Notes: generated from the letters alone by a model not told the origin. Positions 35,837 to 45,400 are shown, counted from the first letter of the stretch. The stretch is DNA of 64,000 bases from an uncultured Ignavibacteria bacterium (GCA_937974175.1 CALJIG010000036.1:44083-108082), one strand, 5' to 3'. Numbers and translations are program-made.

Positions 35837-36256
35837 CTGAGCACAATAACTTACAAAGAAGAAAAAAATATTTCTACGGAAGATCTGATGTCGTTATACG
35901 ACGATGCGGGCTGGGGCGCATATACACACGATTCGGTAAACTTAGCTGAGGCTGTGAGAAATTCATATTATGTTCTTACTGCATGGGACGGCGACCATCT
36001 TATCGGCATGATGCGTGTAGTGGGAGACGGTGTAACCATTTCTTATATTCAGGATATACTTGTCAAAAAAAAATACAAGAGAAGAAAGATAGGGACAAAG
36101 CTTTTAACTAAAACTCTTGAGCATTTTAAAAATGTTCGTCAAACCGTTTTGCTTACAGATAACAAAGAAGAAACTGTAGGGTTCTATAAAGCTATGGGAT
36201 TTGAAGACTGCAAAGAGATGGGTTTGATTTCTTTTGCGAGAATTAACCGTTCATAA
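35837..36256 (+). CDS. GNAT family N-acetyltransferase with non-canonical start
   Basis: From the ATG at 35888 this gives 122 aa and an incomplete fold. In the same frame upstream the DNA reads CTG-AGC-ACA-ATA-ACT-TAC at 35837, giving STITYKEEKNISTEDLMSLYDDAGWGAY. That is the usual first strand and helix of the YitI/YitH-like GNATs, and a TAA at 35825 limits the frame. No ATG, GTG or TTG lies between, so I propose a CTG start (139 aa). The acetyl-CoA loop is ILVKKKYKRRKIGTKLL; FYKAMGFEDC closes the fold. Confidence 0.72.
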   Translation: MSTITYKEEKNISTEDLMSLYDDAGWGAYTHDSVNLAEAVRNSYYVLTAWDGDHLIGMMRVVGDGVTISYIQDILVKKKYKRRKIGTKLLTKTLEHFKNVRQTVLLTDNKEETVGFYKAMGFEDCKEMGLISFARINRS

Positions 36257-36272
36257 ATTTTATTTTACAAAA

Positions 36273-36662
36273 ATGAAAAAAGAATTATTTTCATCAGGCT
36301 CCATATGGGAGGAGAAATTTGGGTACTCCCGCGCTGTTAAAGCAGGCAATCTGATTTTTGTGGCAGGCACAACAGCTACAGATGAAAACAGCAACGTAAT
36401 GTTTCCGGGTGATGCATATAGACAAACAGTACAGATAATAAAAAAAATAGAGAAAGTACTTGAGCAAGCTGGCTCTTCACTAAACGATATTGTTCGACTG
36501 ACAATGTACGTTACCGATATTTCGCAGGGAATGGAAGTCGGCAGGGCAACAGGAGAGTATTTTAAAGATATAAGACCGGCAAATACGATGGTGGAAGTAA
36601 GCGGATTTGTTCATCCCGATATGCTGGTAGAAATTTCAGCGGATGCAGTTATTGGCAATTAA
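36273..36662 (+). CDS. RidA/YjgF family protein
   Basis: Starting at the ATG at 36273 (the frame opens earlier at 36234 but overlaps the previous stop) the protein is 129 aa. It has FGYSRAVKAGNLIFVAGTTATD, IVRLTMYVTDI and the active-site Arg in IRPANTMVEVSGF. RidA proteins hydrolyse reactive enamine/imine intermediates; this version with FGYSRAV belongs to a side group of the family, so the substrate may differ. It follows the GNAT gene closely. Confidence 0.9.
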   Translation: MKKELFSSGSIWEEKFGYSRAVKAGNLIFVAGTTATDENSNVMFPGDAYRQTVQIIKKIEKVLEQAGSSLNDIVRLTMYVTDISQGMEVGRATGEYFKDIRPANTMVEVSGFVHPDMLVEISADAVIGN

Positions 36663-36706
36663 CAATTATTAATTAACAATTCTGAAGTAGTAATTAACAG
36701 AGTATA

Positions 36707-37468
36707 ATGAGTGAATGGAATTTAGAAAATAAAACTGCTCTTATAACAGGCGGGAGCAAAGGTATAGGGCTGGCGATTGTGAATGAGTTCTTATCTCTGG
36801 GGGCAGAGGTGTTTTTTGTTGCGCGAACGCAGAACGATGTGTTAAAAATTATTAATACCAACAAAGAAAAAAATCTTCACGGAATAATTGCCGATGTAAG
36901 CACTGATGAAGGAAGAGAAAAAGTTTATCACATAATAAAAACCAGAGCGAAGAAATTAGATTTTCTTGTGAATAACGTTGGCACGAACATAAGAAAAAAA
37001 TCGGTTGAGTACACTGCTGATGAATATGATAAGATAATGGACACTAATCTGAAAGCTGCATTCGAACTTACAAAAAATTTATATACCTACTTAAAAAAAT
37101 CAAAAGACGGTTCTGTTGTGAACATTGCTTCTGTCAGCGGACTTGCGAGTACATCTTCAGGCGTAATTTACGGAATGACGAAGGCAGCAATGATTCAAAT
37201 GACGAGATACATGGCAGTTGAATGGGCAGAGGATAAAATAAGAGTGAATGCTATAGCGCCGTGGTATATAAAAACTCCATTGGTAAAAGAAGTTATGAAT
37301 GATAAAAAAAGATGGGCGAAGATAATTGAGTGGACTCCTATGAAAAGAGCCGGAAATCCCGAAGAGATTGCCGGTCTTGCAGCTTTTTTATGTATGAAAA
37401 AAGCATCATTTATTACAGGCCAGTGCATTGCCGCTGACGGGGGACTAATGGCCGGAGCATTTTTTTAA
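36707..37468 (+). CDS. Short-chain dehydrogenase/reductase (tropinone-reductase/gluconate-dehydrogenase-like)
   Basis: This 253-aa classical SDR has TGGSKGIG (residues 14-21), NNVGTN (the usual NNAG variant), the catalytic Ser in NIASVSGLAS, YGMTK, and the C-terminal FITGQCIAADGGLMAGAFF. The NNVGTNIRK and APWYIKTPLV motifs are like plant tropinone reductase-like SDRs and bacterial sugar-acid dehydrogenases. Substrate not known. A short AT-rich spacer separates it from ridA. Confidence 0.9.
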   Translation: MSEWNLENKTALITGGSKGIGLAIVNEFLSLGAEVFFVARTQNDVLKIINTNKEKNLHGIIADVSTDEGREKVYHIIKTRAKKLDFLVNNVGTNIRKKSVEYTADEYDKIMDTNLKAAFELTKNLYTYLKKSKDGSVVNIASVSGLASTSSGVIYGMTKAAMIQMTRYMAVEWAEDKIRVNAIAPWYIKTPLVKEVMNDKKRWAKIIEWTPMKRAGNPEEIAGLAAFLCMKKASFITGQCIAADGGLMAGAFF

Positions 37469-37478
37469 ATCAGAATTC

Positions 37479-37540
37479 AGAATTTAAAATGCAGAATTAC
37501 ATGTTTGAATTATAATTCTTAATTCTGCATTCTTAATTCT
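37479..37540. repeat. 21-bp inverted repeat between convergent genes
   Basis: The arm at 37479-37499 (AGAATTTAAAATGCAGAATTA) pairs at 19 of 21 positions with the arm at 37520-37540, with a 20-base loop. It lies between the SDR gene and terC, which face each other, so a shared transcription stop is likely; no clear T run follows either arm. Confidence 0.65.
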
Positions 37541-37550
37541 AAATTGATAA

Positions 37551-38300
37551 CTATTCTTTATACTTTTCTTTCAGTGCAACAGGTTTTGATTTCTTTCTCA
37601 GCTTTATGTTTAATAACTCAACTAAGAATGAGAATGCCATAGCGAAATATACGTAACCCTTCGGTACTTCAATGTGCAGACCTTCTAAGAATAATAACAA
37701 ACCAATCATTAATAAGAATGACAGCGCAAGCATTTTAATTGTAGGATGCTTGTGAATAAAATCACTTACACTCTTTGCAAAGATAAGCATTACAATCATT
37801 GAAAGAATAATAGCGACAATCATTATTGAAACGTGCGGCACAAGTCCGACTGCTGTGATAACTGAGTCAAATGAAAACACTAAATCAAGTAAAATGATCT
37901 GAACTAATAATGAAGATAACTTAACCTTGGCTTTTGTACCGGATTCTTTTTCTTCTTCACCTTCAAGCTTTTCATGAATTTCCATCGTGCTTTTGAAAAG
38001 CAGAAACAGACCTCCAAGAATTAATATCAGACTTCTTCCTGTAACAGCAAATCCAAACACAGTAAACAAAGGATTTACAAGTCCTGCTATCCAGGATATT
38101 GATAAAAGCAGAAGTACCCTGAAGATAAGAGCAAGTGCCAGCCCTAGTGTTCGTGCTTTCTTTTGTTCATGCGGCGGAAGTTTTCCGGTAAGAATTGAAA
38201 TGAAAATAATGTTATCAATTCCTAAGATGATTTCTAAAAATGTTAATGTAAACAGACTTACGTATGTATCCGGCTGGGAAAAGAGAGTAAAAAAATCCAT
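37551..38300 (-). CDS. TerC family membrane protein
   Basis: This 249-aa protein has about seven membrane helices and the two acidic membrane motifs of the family, EIILGIDNIIFISIL and LLDLVFSFDSVITAVGL. TerC proteins (such as YceF/Alx relatives) are implicated in manganese efflux and in loading exoenzymes. A Lys/Glu-rich cytosolic loop (HEKLEGEEEKESGTKAK) lies between the halves. No tellurite operon is nearby. Confidence 0.93.
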   Translation of the reverse strand: MDFFTLFSQPDTYVSLFTLTFLEIILGIDNIIFISILTGKLPPHEQKKARTLGLALALIFRVLLLLSISWIAGLVNPLFTVFGFAVTGRSLILILGGLFLLFKSTMEIHEKLEGEEEKESGTKAKVKLSSLLVQIILLDLVFSFDSVITAVGLVPHVSIMIVAIILSMIVMLIFAKSVSDFIHKHPTIKMLALSFLLMIGLLLFLEGLHIEVPKGYVYFAMAFSFLVELLNIKLRKKSKPVALKEKYKE

Positions 38301-38328
38301 TAAGAATAAATAATTTAAAAAATTTAGG

Positions 38329-40956
38329 TTACTTTACTAACATCATTTTCTTTGAATCCGTTCGGATTCCGTTCACAAATATTGAATAAAAATATACTCC
38401 GCTAGTTAATGAAGAAGCATTAAATTCTGCTTCATGGCTTCCTGTATTATCGTATCTGCTGTAAATATTTTTTATTTCCTTTCCCTGAACGTCAAATACT
38501 TTTACATCAACAAAAGCAGGTTTGTTTAAATCAAATTTTATTTTTGTTGAAGGATTGAACGGGTTAGGGTAATTCTGATATAGTTTAAAATTTTTAACAA
38601 CTGTATTTGAATTACTTACGCTTACAGGATTCTGTACTAAATCTCTCTGCCAAATTCCGTTTCCGTATGTAGCAGCGCGAAGCTTTCTGTTCGTGTATGA
38701 AATTGTTAAATCGAAAACCAATGCATACGGCATTCCCGTTCTGTATTCATACCAGGTTGTTCCCCCATTGGTTGTAACGAATGTTCCTAAATCATTTCCG
38801 ACGTAAATATTCTGTGTGTAAAGAGGGTCCATTACAACACTCTGATGAGGAACATCAGGAAGATTTCCTGTAATATCTGTCCAGGCATTTCCGTTATTAG
38901 TTGAGCGGAAGACATGGCCTGTTCCAAATCCGCCGAATGTTGAAATCAATTCTTTTGAATTATTCGGGTTTACGGTTAAGTCTGTAACGTATCTGTTCGG
39001 AAGGCTGCCTGTAATGTTAGTCCAGTTTACACCGCCGTTCACACTTCTGAAAACTCCTGCAGTTGTTACACTTGGTGCAGAACCAACGTATAAAGTATCT
39101 GTACTTGTATATGAAACAGCCATTGAAAGAAGTTTATTTCCTCCGAAGACAGTTGCTCCGTACGGACCTTGCCAGCTTCCGCTGCCTGTTGTTGATTTAT
39201 AAATTGCTGTACCGCCGATATAAATTACATTAGGATTACTTTTAGTTATTACATACGGCGCAACGAAGCAATACGAACCTGCGTTTCCGGCATTAGGCGG
39301 GGAAATATCTGACCATGCTATACCTCGATTTGTCGACCTGTTTAAATCACCGTTAGTATATTCCATATAGCAGATATTATCGTTGTTGGAGTTTACTCCT
39401 GCTGACATTCCGTCTCCAAAGAAAGTTTTGTACCATGCAGTTGTTCCCTGGTTAAATGCAGCTCTGTTATCCTGCATTCCGCCAAGACACCAGGTTGAAT
39501 CCTGATATGAATTTGCAAGTGATGCATAAAATTGTGATGTAACATATCCTCCGTTACAGGAATAAAATGTTTCTCCGAAATCGTTTGAGCGGTACAATCC
39601 GCCATCTGCCATGATATAAACTTTATTAGCATCTTTAGGATTTGTGACGAATTCATGAACGTCAGCATGAACGAAATTAGATGGACCTTCGGGCTGACCG
39701 GGAGGAGTTGCCCCGGTATTCCACGCAGACCAGTCGGATTTAGTTGTAAAGCTTGTTCCTCCGTTTGTAGATTTCTCTACGTTCAGAGTTCCGACTAAAA
39801 CCAAATTTGCATTATCGGGTTTTATTATATTTGCGTTATTATACCAGCCCTGATTCCCTATAGGAACTGTAGTGCTTAATGCAGTCCAGTTTGTACCTGC
39901 ATTGGTTGTTTTGTAATAACCGATATATGATAAATCATTAGAAACACTTGCCGTGATAATGTTCGGGTCTGATTTATAAATATCAATTGTAGTTTTGCCC
40001 GTCCATGCTGCAGGAAGTCCTCCGGAAAGTTTATTCCAGGTAAGACCTGCATTTGTTGTTTTATATATTCCTATATCAGTAAGCGGCGTTACATTTGTAA
40101 GATTTCCAACTGAAGCATAAATAATATTTGAGTCTACCGGATTTACTTCTAAATCCATTACCATTTTTACATCGAGAGATTTTACCCATGAAGAACCGTT
40201 AAATTTATAAACACCTTCACTTGTAGCAGAGTATAAAATATTGGAGTTAAATGGATTGTGCTGAACTTTCCACACACCTCTTTGATTATTGTAAGACCAG
40301 TCCAGTGATTTTGACCAGGTATTTCCGCCGTCAGTAGTTTTTAAAATCCCGATTCCGTACATGCCTCTTGTAAGGCGGTTATCGAGTCCGTTTAAAGAAG
40401 CCTGATATCCGTAATTTTCTCCCGTTCCTATATAAATTATATTTGTGTTGTTTTTATCTATTGCAATAGAGCTTACGGCAAGTGACGGGTATCCGGTATT
40501 TATCTGTGTCCATGCAGCTGCACCAATACCGCCTGTAACAGATTTCCAAAGACCGCCTGAAGATGAACCAATGTAAATAATATTTGTATCGGTAGGATTA
40601 ACTGCAAGAGTTAAGCTTCTTCCCCCAATGTTATTGGGTCCCATTGATTGCCATGAATTTGCAGCGTCATGAACGGCATTGAAGTCCTGCATTTGATCGC
40701 GGGTATATTCAAATGCTTTAAAGAATTTATCCTGAGGAATATCTTTTTCAGGATATGACCGCACGTCATTCATAAACTGCATTGATTCGTATGCACCTGA
40801 CGGACCGGATTTGTGCTCTTCCTCTTCCCTTTCAGATTCAGAAATTTTATCTTTATTGGTAGATTCTATTGTAGCGCTTTTTTGTGCGTATTTAGCATAA
40901 AAAAAGATTCCTGAGACAAGAATGAGCGATAATAATATTACTTTTACTTTTTGCAT
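38329..40956 (-). CDS. Secreted BNR/sortilin-like repeat protein with type IX secretion sorting domain
   Basis: Starting at the ATG at 40956 (not the upstream 41043), a signal sequence (KVKVILLSLILVSGIFFYA) begins the 875-aa protein. Many repeats with 'TTDGGNTWSK', 'TTNAGLTWNKLSGG' and 'SVNGGVNWTNITG' are spaced through residues 100-780; they are VPS10/BNR beta-propeller blades. The last 80 residues hold LYQNYPNPFNPSTKIKFDL...DVQGKEIKN...SGVYFYSIFVNG, the C-terminal sorting domain found in Ignavibacteria and related Bacteroidota. It is thus probably exported through the outer membrane and anchored or released. Function unknown, perhaps adhesion or polymer attack. Confidence 0.9.
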   Translation of the reverse strand: MQKVKVILLSLILVSGIFFYAKYAQKSATIESTNKDKISESEREEEEHKSGPSGAYESMQFMNDVRSYPEKDIPQDKFFKAFEYTRDQMQDFNAVHDAANSWQSMGPNNIGGRSLTLAVNPTDTNIIYIGSSSGGLWKSVTGGIGAAAWTQINTGYPSLAVSSIAIDKNNTNIIYIGTGENYGYQASLNGLDNRLTRGMYGIGILKTTDGGNTWSKSLDWSYNNQRGVWKVQHNPFNSNILYSATSEGVYKFNGSSWVKSLDVKMVMDLEVNPVDSNIIYASVGNLTNVTPLTDIGIYKTTNAGLTWNKLSGGLPAAWTGKTTIDIYKSDPNIITASVSNDLSYIGYYKTTNAGTNWTALSTTVPIGNQGWYNNANIIKPDNANLVLVGTLNVEKSTNGGTSFTTKSDWSAWNTGATPPGQPEGPSNFVHADVHEFVTNPKDANKVYIMADGGLYRSNDFGETFYSCNGGYVTSQFYASLANSYQDSTWCLGGMQDNRAAFNQGTTAWYKTFFGDGMSAGVNSNNDNICYMEYTNGDLNRSTNRGIAWSDISPPNAGNAGSYCFVAPYVITKSNPNVIYIGGTAIYKSTTGSGSWQGPYGATVFGGNKLLSMAVSYTSTDTLYVGSAPSVTTAGVFRSVNGGVNWTNITGSLPNRYVTDLTVNPNNSKELISTFGGFGTGHVFRSTNNGNAWTDITGNLPDVPHQSVVMDPLYTQNIYVGNDLGTFVTTNGGTTWYEYRTGMPYALVFDLTISYTNRKLRAATYGNGIWQRDLVQNPVSVSNSNTVVKNFKLYQNYPNPFNPSTKIKFDLNKPAFVDVKVFDVQGKEIKNIYSRYDNTGSHEAEFNASSLTSGVYFYSIFVNGIRTDSKKMMLVK

Positions 40957-41111
40957 AAATATATTAATAATGGTAGCTAAAATTAGCCTTAAAGGGAAGG
41001 AAAAACAATCCAAAATATTGCAGTAATTAATGATATGCATCATTTTTCTAAAGTGTAATACCGGCTATTTTTGTATATACAGAATGATTTATTTTAATTT
41101 TAATAATACGT

Positions 41112-42233
41112 ATGGCTCGATATTTTTTTGCTGTAATTGTCGTTCTTCATGGACTAATACACTTAATGGGATTTATCAATCAATGGAATCTGAAAAAGAT
41201 TACCCAGTTCACGGGTAATACACTGTTCCCTGTTTCAGAAAATCTTTCAAAACTTTTTGGTGTTTTGTGGCTGCTTGCTGCACTATTTTTTATTATCTCT
41301 GCAGCAGGATTTTTAGCAAATAAAGATTGGTGGACTGTAGTCGGTCTTATTGCCATTCTTATTTCCCAATTTCTTATAATTGTATATTGGAAAGATGCCC
41401 GCGCAGGAACTATTCTTAATATAATTATTTTAACTGTCACAATTATTTCAATAGCCGCATCTGCATTTGATAAAAAAATAAACGAAGAGATAGTACAATT
41501 ATATTCAAATGTAAAAGAAGATAATTCGGTAATTACCAAAGAGAGATTTAATGAACTTCCGCCGGTGGTGAAAAAGTGGATTGAGCATTCCGGTATCATT
41601 GGTAAAAAAAATATAAATGAGATAAGACTGAAGCAGAAGGCACATATGAAATCTAAGCCTGACGGAAAATGGATGGATGTAAATGCAGTTCAGTATTTCA
41701 GAACTGATGAGCCTGCATTCATTTACAAATTAGATGTTAGTGTTGCTCCTTTAATTTCTATGACAGGAAGAGATAAATATGAATACGGTACAGGAAATAT
41801 GTTAATAAAAATTCTTGACCTTTATACAGTAATCGATGCCCGCAGCAAAGAAATTGATCAGGGTTCAATAATTAGATTTCTAAGTGAAACATTTTGGTTT
41901 CCATCTTTTGCAATAAGCAAGTATGTAAAGTGGGAACAGGTTGACGATAGCACGGCTAAGGCAACTATGTCTTATAAAGACGAAACGGAATCTATACTGA
42001 TTACCTTTTTGCCGGAAGGTGACATTAAAAAAATCGAAGCGCAAAGGTATGGTGAATTTGACGGGAAATATTCAAAAGAACTTTGGTCTGTGGTTAATAT
42101 GTCATACCAAGAATTTGAAGGGATACGAATCAGCAATAAATCTGAGGTTACATGGAAACTAAAATCAGGAGAGTTCACTTGGCTGAAAATTGAAATAACC
42201 GACCTGGAATACAATAAACCTTTTCCATATTAA
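41112..42233 (+). CDS. DUF6544 family membrane protein
   Basis: This 373-aa protein has three N-terminal membrane helices (YFFAVIVVLHGLIHLMGF; LWLLAALFFIISAAGFL; WWTVVGLIAILISQFLIIVYW) plus one near residue 110. A cytosolic or periplasmic beta domain of about 230 residues follows with LPPVVKKWIEHSGI, RLKQKAHMKSKPDGKWMDVNAVQYF and DQGSIIRFLSETFWFPSF, the family's conserved stretches. The role is unknown. Confidence 0.82.
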   Translation: MARYFFAVIVVLHGLIHLMGFINQWNLKKITQFTGNTLFPVSENLSKLFGVLWLLAALFFIISAAGFLANKDWWTVVGLIAILISQFLIIVYWKDARAGTILNIIILTVTIISIAASAFDKKINEEIVQLYSNVKEDNSVITKERFNELPPVVKKWIEHSGIIGKKNINEIRLKQKAHMKSKPDGKWMDVNAVQYFRTDEPAFIYKLDVSVAPLISMTGRDKYEYGTGNMLIKILDLYTVIDARSKEIDQGSIIRFLSETFWFPSFAISKYVKWEQVDDSTAKATMSYKDETESILITFLPEGDIKKIEAQRYGEFDGKYSKELWSVVNMSYQEFEGIRISNKSEVTWKLKSGEFTWLKIEITDLEYNKPFPY

Positions 42234-42339
42234 AATTTAAGAATTATTATATAGGACAACATTAGTATATTAGAATATAGAACAATATTTATTATTTTAA
42301 ATCCTTAATCATAATTAATAAATATTTATCCGCTTCGTA

Positions 42340-42867
42340 TTGAAGTCTTTCTTAAGTAATATAGGATTTACCAAGAACGAAACACGAGTTGTTCTCCTGA
42401 TCATTTTTGTTTTAATCATTGGTGCGGGCATAAAGTACGGCAGATATTTTTTTACAGGTGAAAAAACTTTCTATGATTATTCACAAAGTGATAACGAATT
42501 TAAAAAGTTGACGGATGCAGCAAAGAAAAAAGAGTTTGATGCTATAAAAAATGATACTATAAAAAAAGATGAAGCAGCGGAGATTTCAGAGGAAATGAAC
42601 AAAGAGCAGGATAGTCTTGAATCGATAGAAAAAGAACCAAAGATTTCAAAAAAAGAATTAAAGTTAAGAGAAAAAAGCATTAATTTGAATTCAGCAGGTT
42701 TGGATGAACTGGTTTCTCTTCCCGGAATAGGTACAAGCACGGCAGAAAAAATCATTGAGTATAGAAATAAGAAGGGTAAGTTTAAATCTGTACAGCAAAT
42801 TATGAACGTGAAAGGTATAGGCGAAAAAAAATTTCAAAAAATCAAAGATTATTTAACCATAGAATAG
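42340..42867 (+). CDS. ComEA-like helix-hairpin-helix protein
   Basis: This 175-aa protein starts with a TTG. It has one membrane anchor (VVLLIIFVLIIGAGIKYG), a charged Lys/Glu linker (about 50-110), and two HhH units: INLNSAGLDELVSLPGIGTSTAEKIIEYRNKKGKFKSV, then QIMNVKGIGEKKFQKIKDYLTI. The layout equals ComEA, which binds double-stranded DNA during natural uptake. No other competence genes are next to it, so the role is inferred. Confidence 0.85.
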   Translation: MKSFLSNIGFTKNETRVVLLIIFVLIIGAGIKYGRYFFTGEKTFYDYSQSDNEFKKLTDAAKKKEFDAIKNDTIKKDEAAEISEEMNKEQDSLESIEKEPKISKKELKLREKSINLNSAGLDELVSLPGIGTSTAEKIIEYRNKKGKFKSVQQIMNVKGIGEKKFQKIKDYLTIE

Positions 42868-42931
42868 TTAGGTTTAAAACTAAATTGCAATAGGGGAAAA
42901 ATTGTAATTTTTAATTAAAATATTTCAAAAT

Positions 42932-43873
42932 ATGAAAACAATTGGTTCACCAGCTTTACTTTTATTTTCATTGATATTTACTGCCGGCATCATATATTTT
43001 TTTAGTATTTCGGGATGTAAGGATATATTAACAAATACAACCGGAGAGAACGTTTTTCAGGCAAGATCGGAACTGGAATTTGTAAATAATAGAGAGCTCA
43101 GAGCTGTACCCGGAGCTGTAATTACAGTTCAGCTGGAATATTTAAACTCTCCTCAAAATGATTCGCTGCGAGATACCGGACCCATAGGTGAAGATATTGT
43201 ACCTATCAGGTTCACAGAAAATAGCCATTGTACGGTAAGATATGCAAGTTCTGCTTATTTTGATGTGTTTTTAGTTAATTCTGAAACAGGTGCTTATTAT
43301 TATTATTTATATCCAAATGTTACTTATGCAGATGTTGATATTCCTGCAGGAGATTATTTAATGCATTTTAAGACTTATACCGATTATTCGACAGATTCTG
43401 CTAATGCAAAGCAAATAATCTTTGTTCAACCTTCAGCAAACACTACAGGAAATAACAGTATCCCAAACAATTTTAATATTGTTATAAGTGATGGCGGTTG
43501 CATAGATTGTGATCTAAGCGGGGTTAATTTGCAAAATATGATGTTAAATGGAATGAATTTAAATGGTGCAAATTTAAACAAAGCGAACTTAGCCCATACT
43601 AATTTGAATAACGCAAATTTAAATCACGTAAATCTAAATGAAGCATATTTCTATCAATCTCTTATTATGTCTGCTGATTTATCAAATTCTTCTCTGAAAG
43701 GAGCGGCTCTGCGAAATTCAGATTTAAGATTTTCAAATTTAAGTTCTTCGGATTTAACAAACGGAGATATTCGTTTTTCCGATATCAGATCAGCTAATTT
43801 TTGCGGCTCAACACTCACCGGAATAATTACTAATGGGGTAGTTTACGACGAGAACACTCAATGCTGGCCGTAA
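42932..43873 (+). CDS. Pentapeptide-repeat lipoprotein
   Basis: This 313-aa protein has a lipoprotein-type signal (LLFSLIFTAGIIYFFSISGCKD, lipid Cys29), a unique domain of about 150 residues with YYYYLYPNVTYADVDIPAGDYLMHF, and then pentapeptide repeats from about residue 195 to 300 (LSGVNLQNMMLNGMNLNGANLNKANLAHTNLN...). Pentapeptide repeats fold as a right-handed square helix and bind proteins. A surface-anchored form is unusual; the target is unknown. Confidence 0.85.
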   Translation: MKTIGSPALLLFSLIFTAGIIYFFSISGCKDILTNTTGENVFQARSELEFVNNRELRAVPGAVITVQLEYLNSPQNDSLRDTGPIGEDIVPIRFTENSHCTVRYASSAYFDVFLVNSETGAYYYYLYPNVTYADVDIPAGDYLMHFKTYTDYSTDSANAKQIIFVQPSANTTGNNSIPNNFNIVISDGGCIDCDLSGVNLQNMMLNGMNLNGANLNKANLAHTNLNNANLNHVNLNEAYFYQSLIMSADLSNSSLKGAALRNSDLRFSNLSSSDLTNGDIRFSDIRSANFCGSTLTGIITNGVVYDENTQCWP

Positions 43874-43912
43874 TATAGTTAACAATTTTTTATACATATA
43901 TAGTATTTTATC

Positions 43913-44827
43913 TTGGAAAAACTGATTTTAAGTTTCTCTGATGAATTTATCAGAGCAATAGGTGTAAATGATCTAAATGAAATTATCCTGATGGAAGAAG
44001 TTTCTTCTATTGTAGATTTTGGAAAAGACATCTCATACTATAAAAATAATACGACTGTACTGAGTGAAACATCGCAAATGATTCATTCAATTCTTAATAC
44101 TGATATTTCTAAAATTAGAAAAGTAGGAGTTGCGTTAGATTCGGCGCAGGCATTTTTAAATATCATACCAATTGATACCAATGATGATGAGAAAACTATA
44201 AACTCCCAGATAATGTGGGAGATATCGAATTATTTTCCTGAAACATATAATGATTTCAACATTAAATATCTTAAGCTTAATAATCACAAATATACCGCAA
44301 ATATTGATGATGCTTTGCTAATCGCTATTGATAAATTTAAGATAGATTTTTGCAGAAGGGTTTGCGGTGAATTAAAGCTTAACTTAAAGACTGTTGAAGT
44401 AGATCACTTCGCATCAGAAAAAATACTAACTGATAATTATAAAGATAAAATTACTGCTAACAATGTGCTTTTAATTGGTTATAAAGCAGGAAGAATCGAT
44501 ATGAGCGTTATTTCGAACGGGAAGATACGCTTTTATGAATATGTAAATAAAGATGACAATGAGCATCACGAAAGATTTGCATTAGCATTAAAAAATATTT
44601 TAATCAATATTCCGGATTTAAATCTAAAGGAAATTTTTATTTACGGCGGAGATTTTTCGGGTAGTATTGATGAAAGATTCTCAGAAATATTTAAAGGTGT
44701 ATCAACAACAATACTTGACCCGTTTTTTAAAATAAAACTTTCAAGAGAATTACTCTCTGAAAAATCCGGGGATAGAAATCTGCACAGATACACTCCGCTT
44801 TGCGGCCTTGCATCAAAAATGAATTGA
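43913..44827 (+). CDS. PilM-like actin-fold protein
   Basis: This 304-aa protein starts with a TTG. The segments VALDSAQAFLNIIPI, TINSQIMWEISNYFPETYNDFNIKYLKL and VLLIGYKAGRIDMSVISNGKIRFYEYV match the layout of PilM/FtsA-type assembly proteins, where QIMWEIS...P is the usual IMxxE-like motif. No pilin, PilN or PilO genes are adjacent. A loss of clear ATP-binding glycines means it may be structural only. Confidence 0.65.
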   Translation: MEKLILSFSDEFIRAIGVNDLNEIILMEEVSSIVDFGKDISYYKNNTTVLSETSQMIHSILNTDISKIRKVGVALDSAQAFLNIIPIDTNDDEKTINSQIMWEISNYFPETYNDFNIKYLKLNNHKYTANIDDALLIAIDKFKIDFCRRVCGELKLNLKTVEVDHFASEKILTDNYKDKITANNVLLIGYKAGRIDMSVISNGKIRFYEYVNKDDNEHHERFALALKNILINIPDLNLKEIFIYGGDFSGSIDERFSEIFKGVSTTILDPFFKIKLSRELLSEKSGDRNLHRYTPLCGLASKMN

Positions 44828-44845
44828 ATTAAATGAACAGGCGAT

Positions 44846-45385
44846 ATGAGAATAATAGCAGGAGAATACAGAAGCAGGAGTTTGAAAACTCCCGGAAAAA
44901 AAGAAGGCATACGCCCGACAACAGATAGAGCAAGAGAAACTCTATTTAATATTTTAAATAATTTTTTTGATTTTGAAGATGCAAAAGTTGCGGATTTATT
45001 CTGCGGTACAGGCAGCTTCGGAATTGAATGCCTTTCCCGGGGAGCAGAATTCGCAATTTTTGTAGATAAAGACGTAAAGCTTGCAGAACAGAATGTTAAG
45101 TTATTAAAACTTGAAGATACCACTGAAATAATAAGAGGTGATGCTTTACTTTTTTTGCGCGATGAATCAATGAATATAGATTTGATTTTTGCCGACCCGC
45201 CATACGATTATATATTTTACAACAAACTTTTAGAAAAGGCATCTAAACTTAATTCATATTTTATTCTTGAGCATTCAAGAAATTACAAAGTTGATGATGA
45301 GTTCAAGCCATATATGACCAGGCAGAAAGAAGTCGGTGTAACATTTTTTTCTTTTTTCGATTTCAGAAAATCTTCAGAAGTTTAA
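44846..45385 (+). CDS. rsmD: 16S rRNA (guanine(966)-N(2))-methyltransferase
   Basis: This 179-aa protein has RIIAGEYRSRSLKTP...IRPTTDRARETLFNIL, SAM motif VADLFCGTGSFGIECLSRGA and the catalytic DPPYDYIFY motif (residues 113-121). It methylates G966 of 16S rRNA, in the 30S P site. It is directly followed by coaD, a common gene order. Confidence 0.94.
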   Translation: MRIIAGEYRSRSLKTPGKKEGIRPTTDRARETLFNILNNFFDFEDAKVADLFCGTGSFGIECLSRGAEFAIFVDKDVKLAEQNVKLLKLEDTTEIIRGDALLFLRDESMNIDLIFADPPYDYIFYNKLLEKASKLNSYFILEHSRNYKVDDEFKPYMTRQKEVGVTFFSFFDFRKSSEV

Positions 45386-45400
45386 TCATATTAAAAGTAT

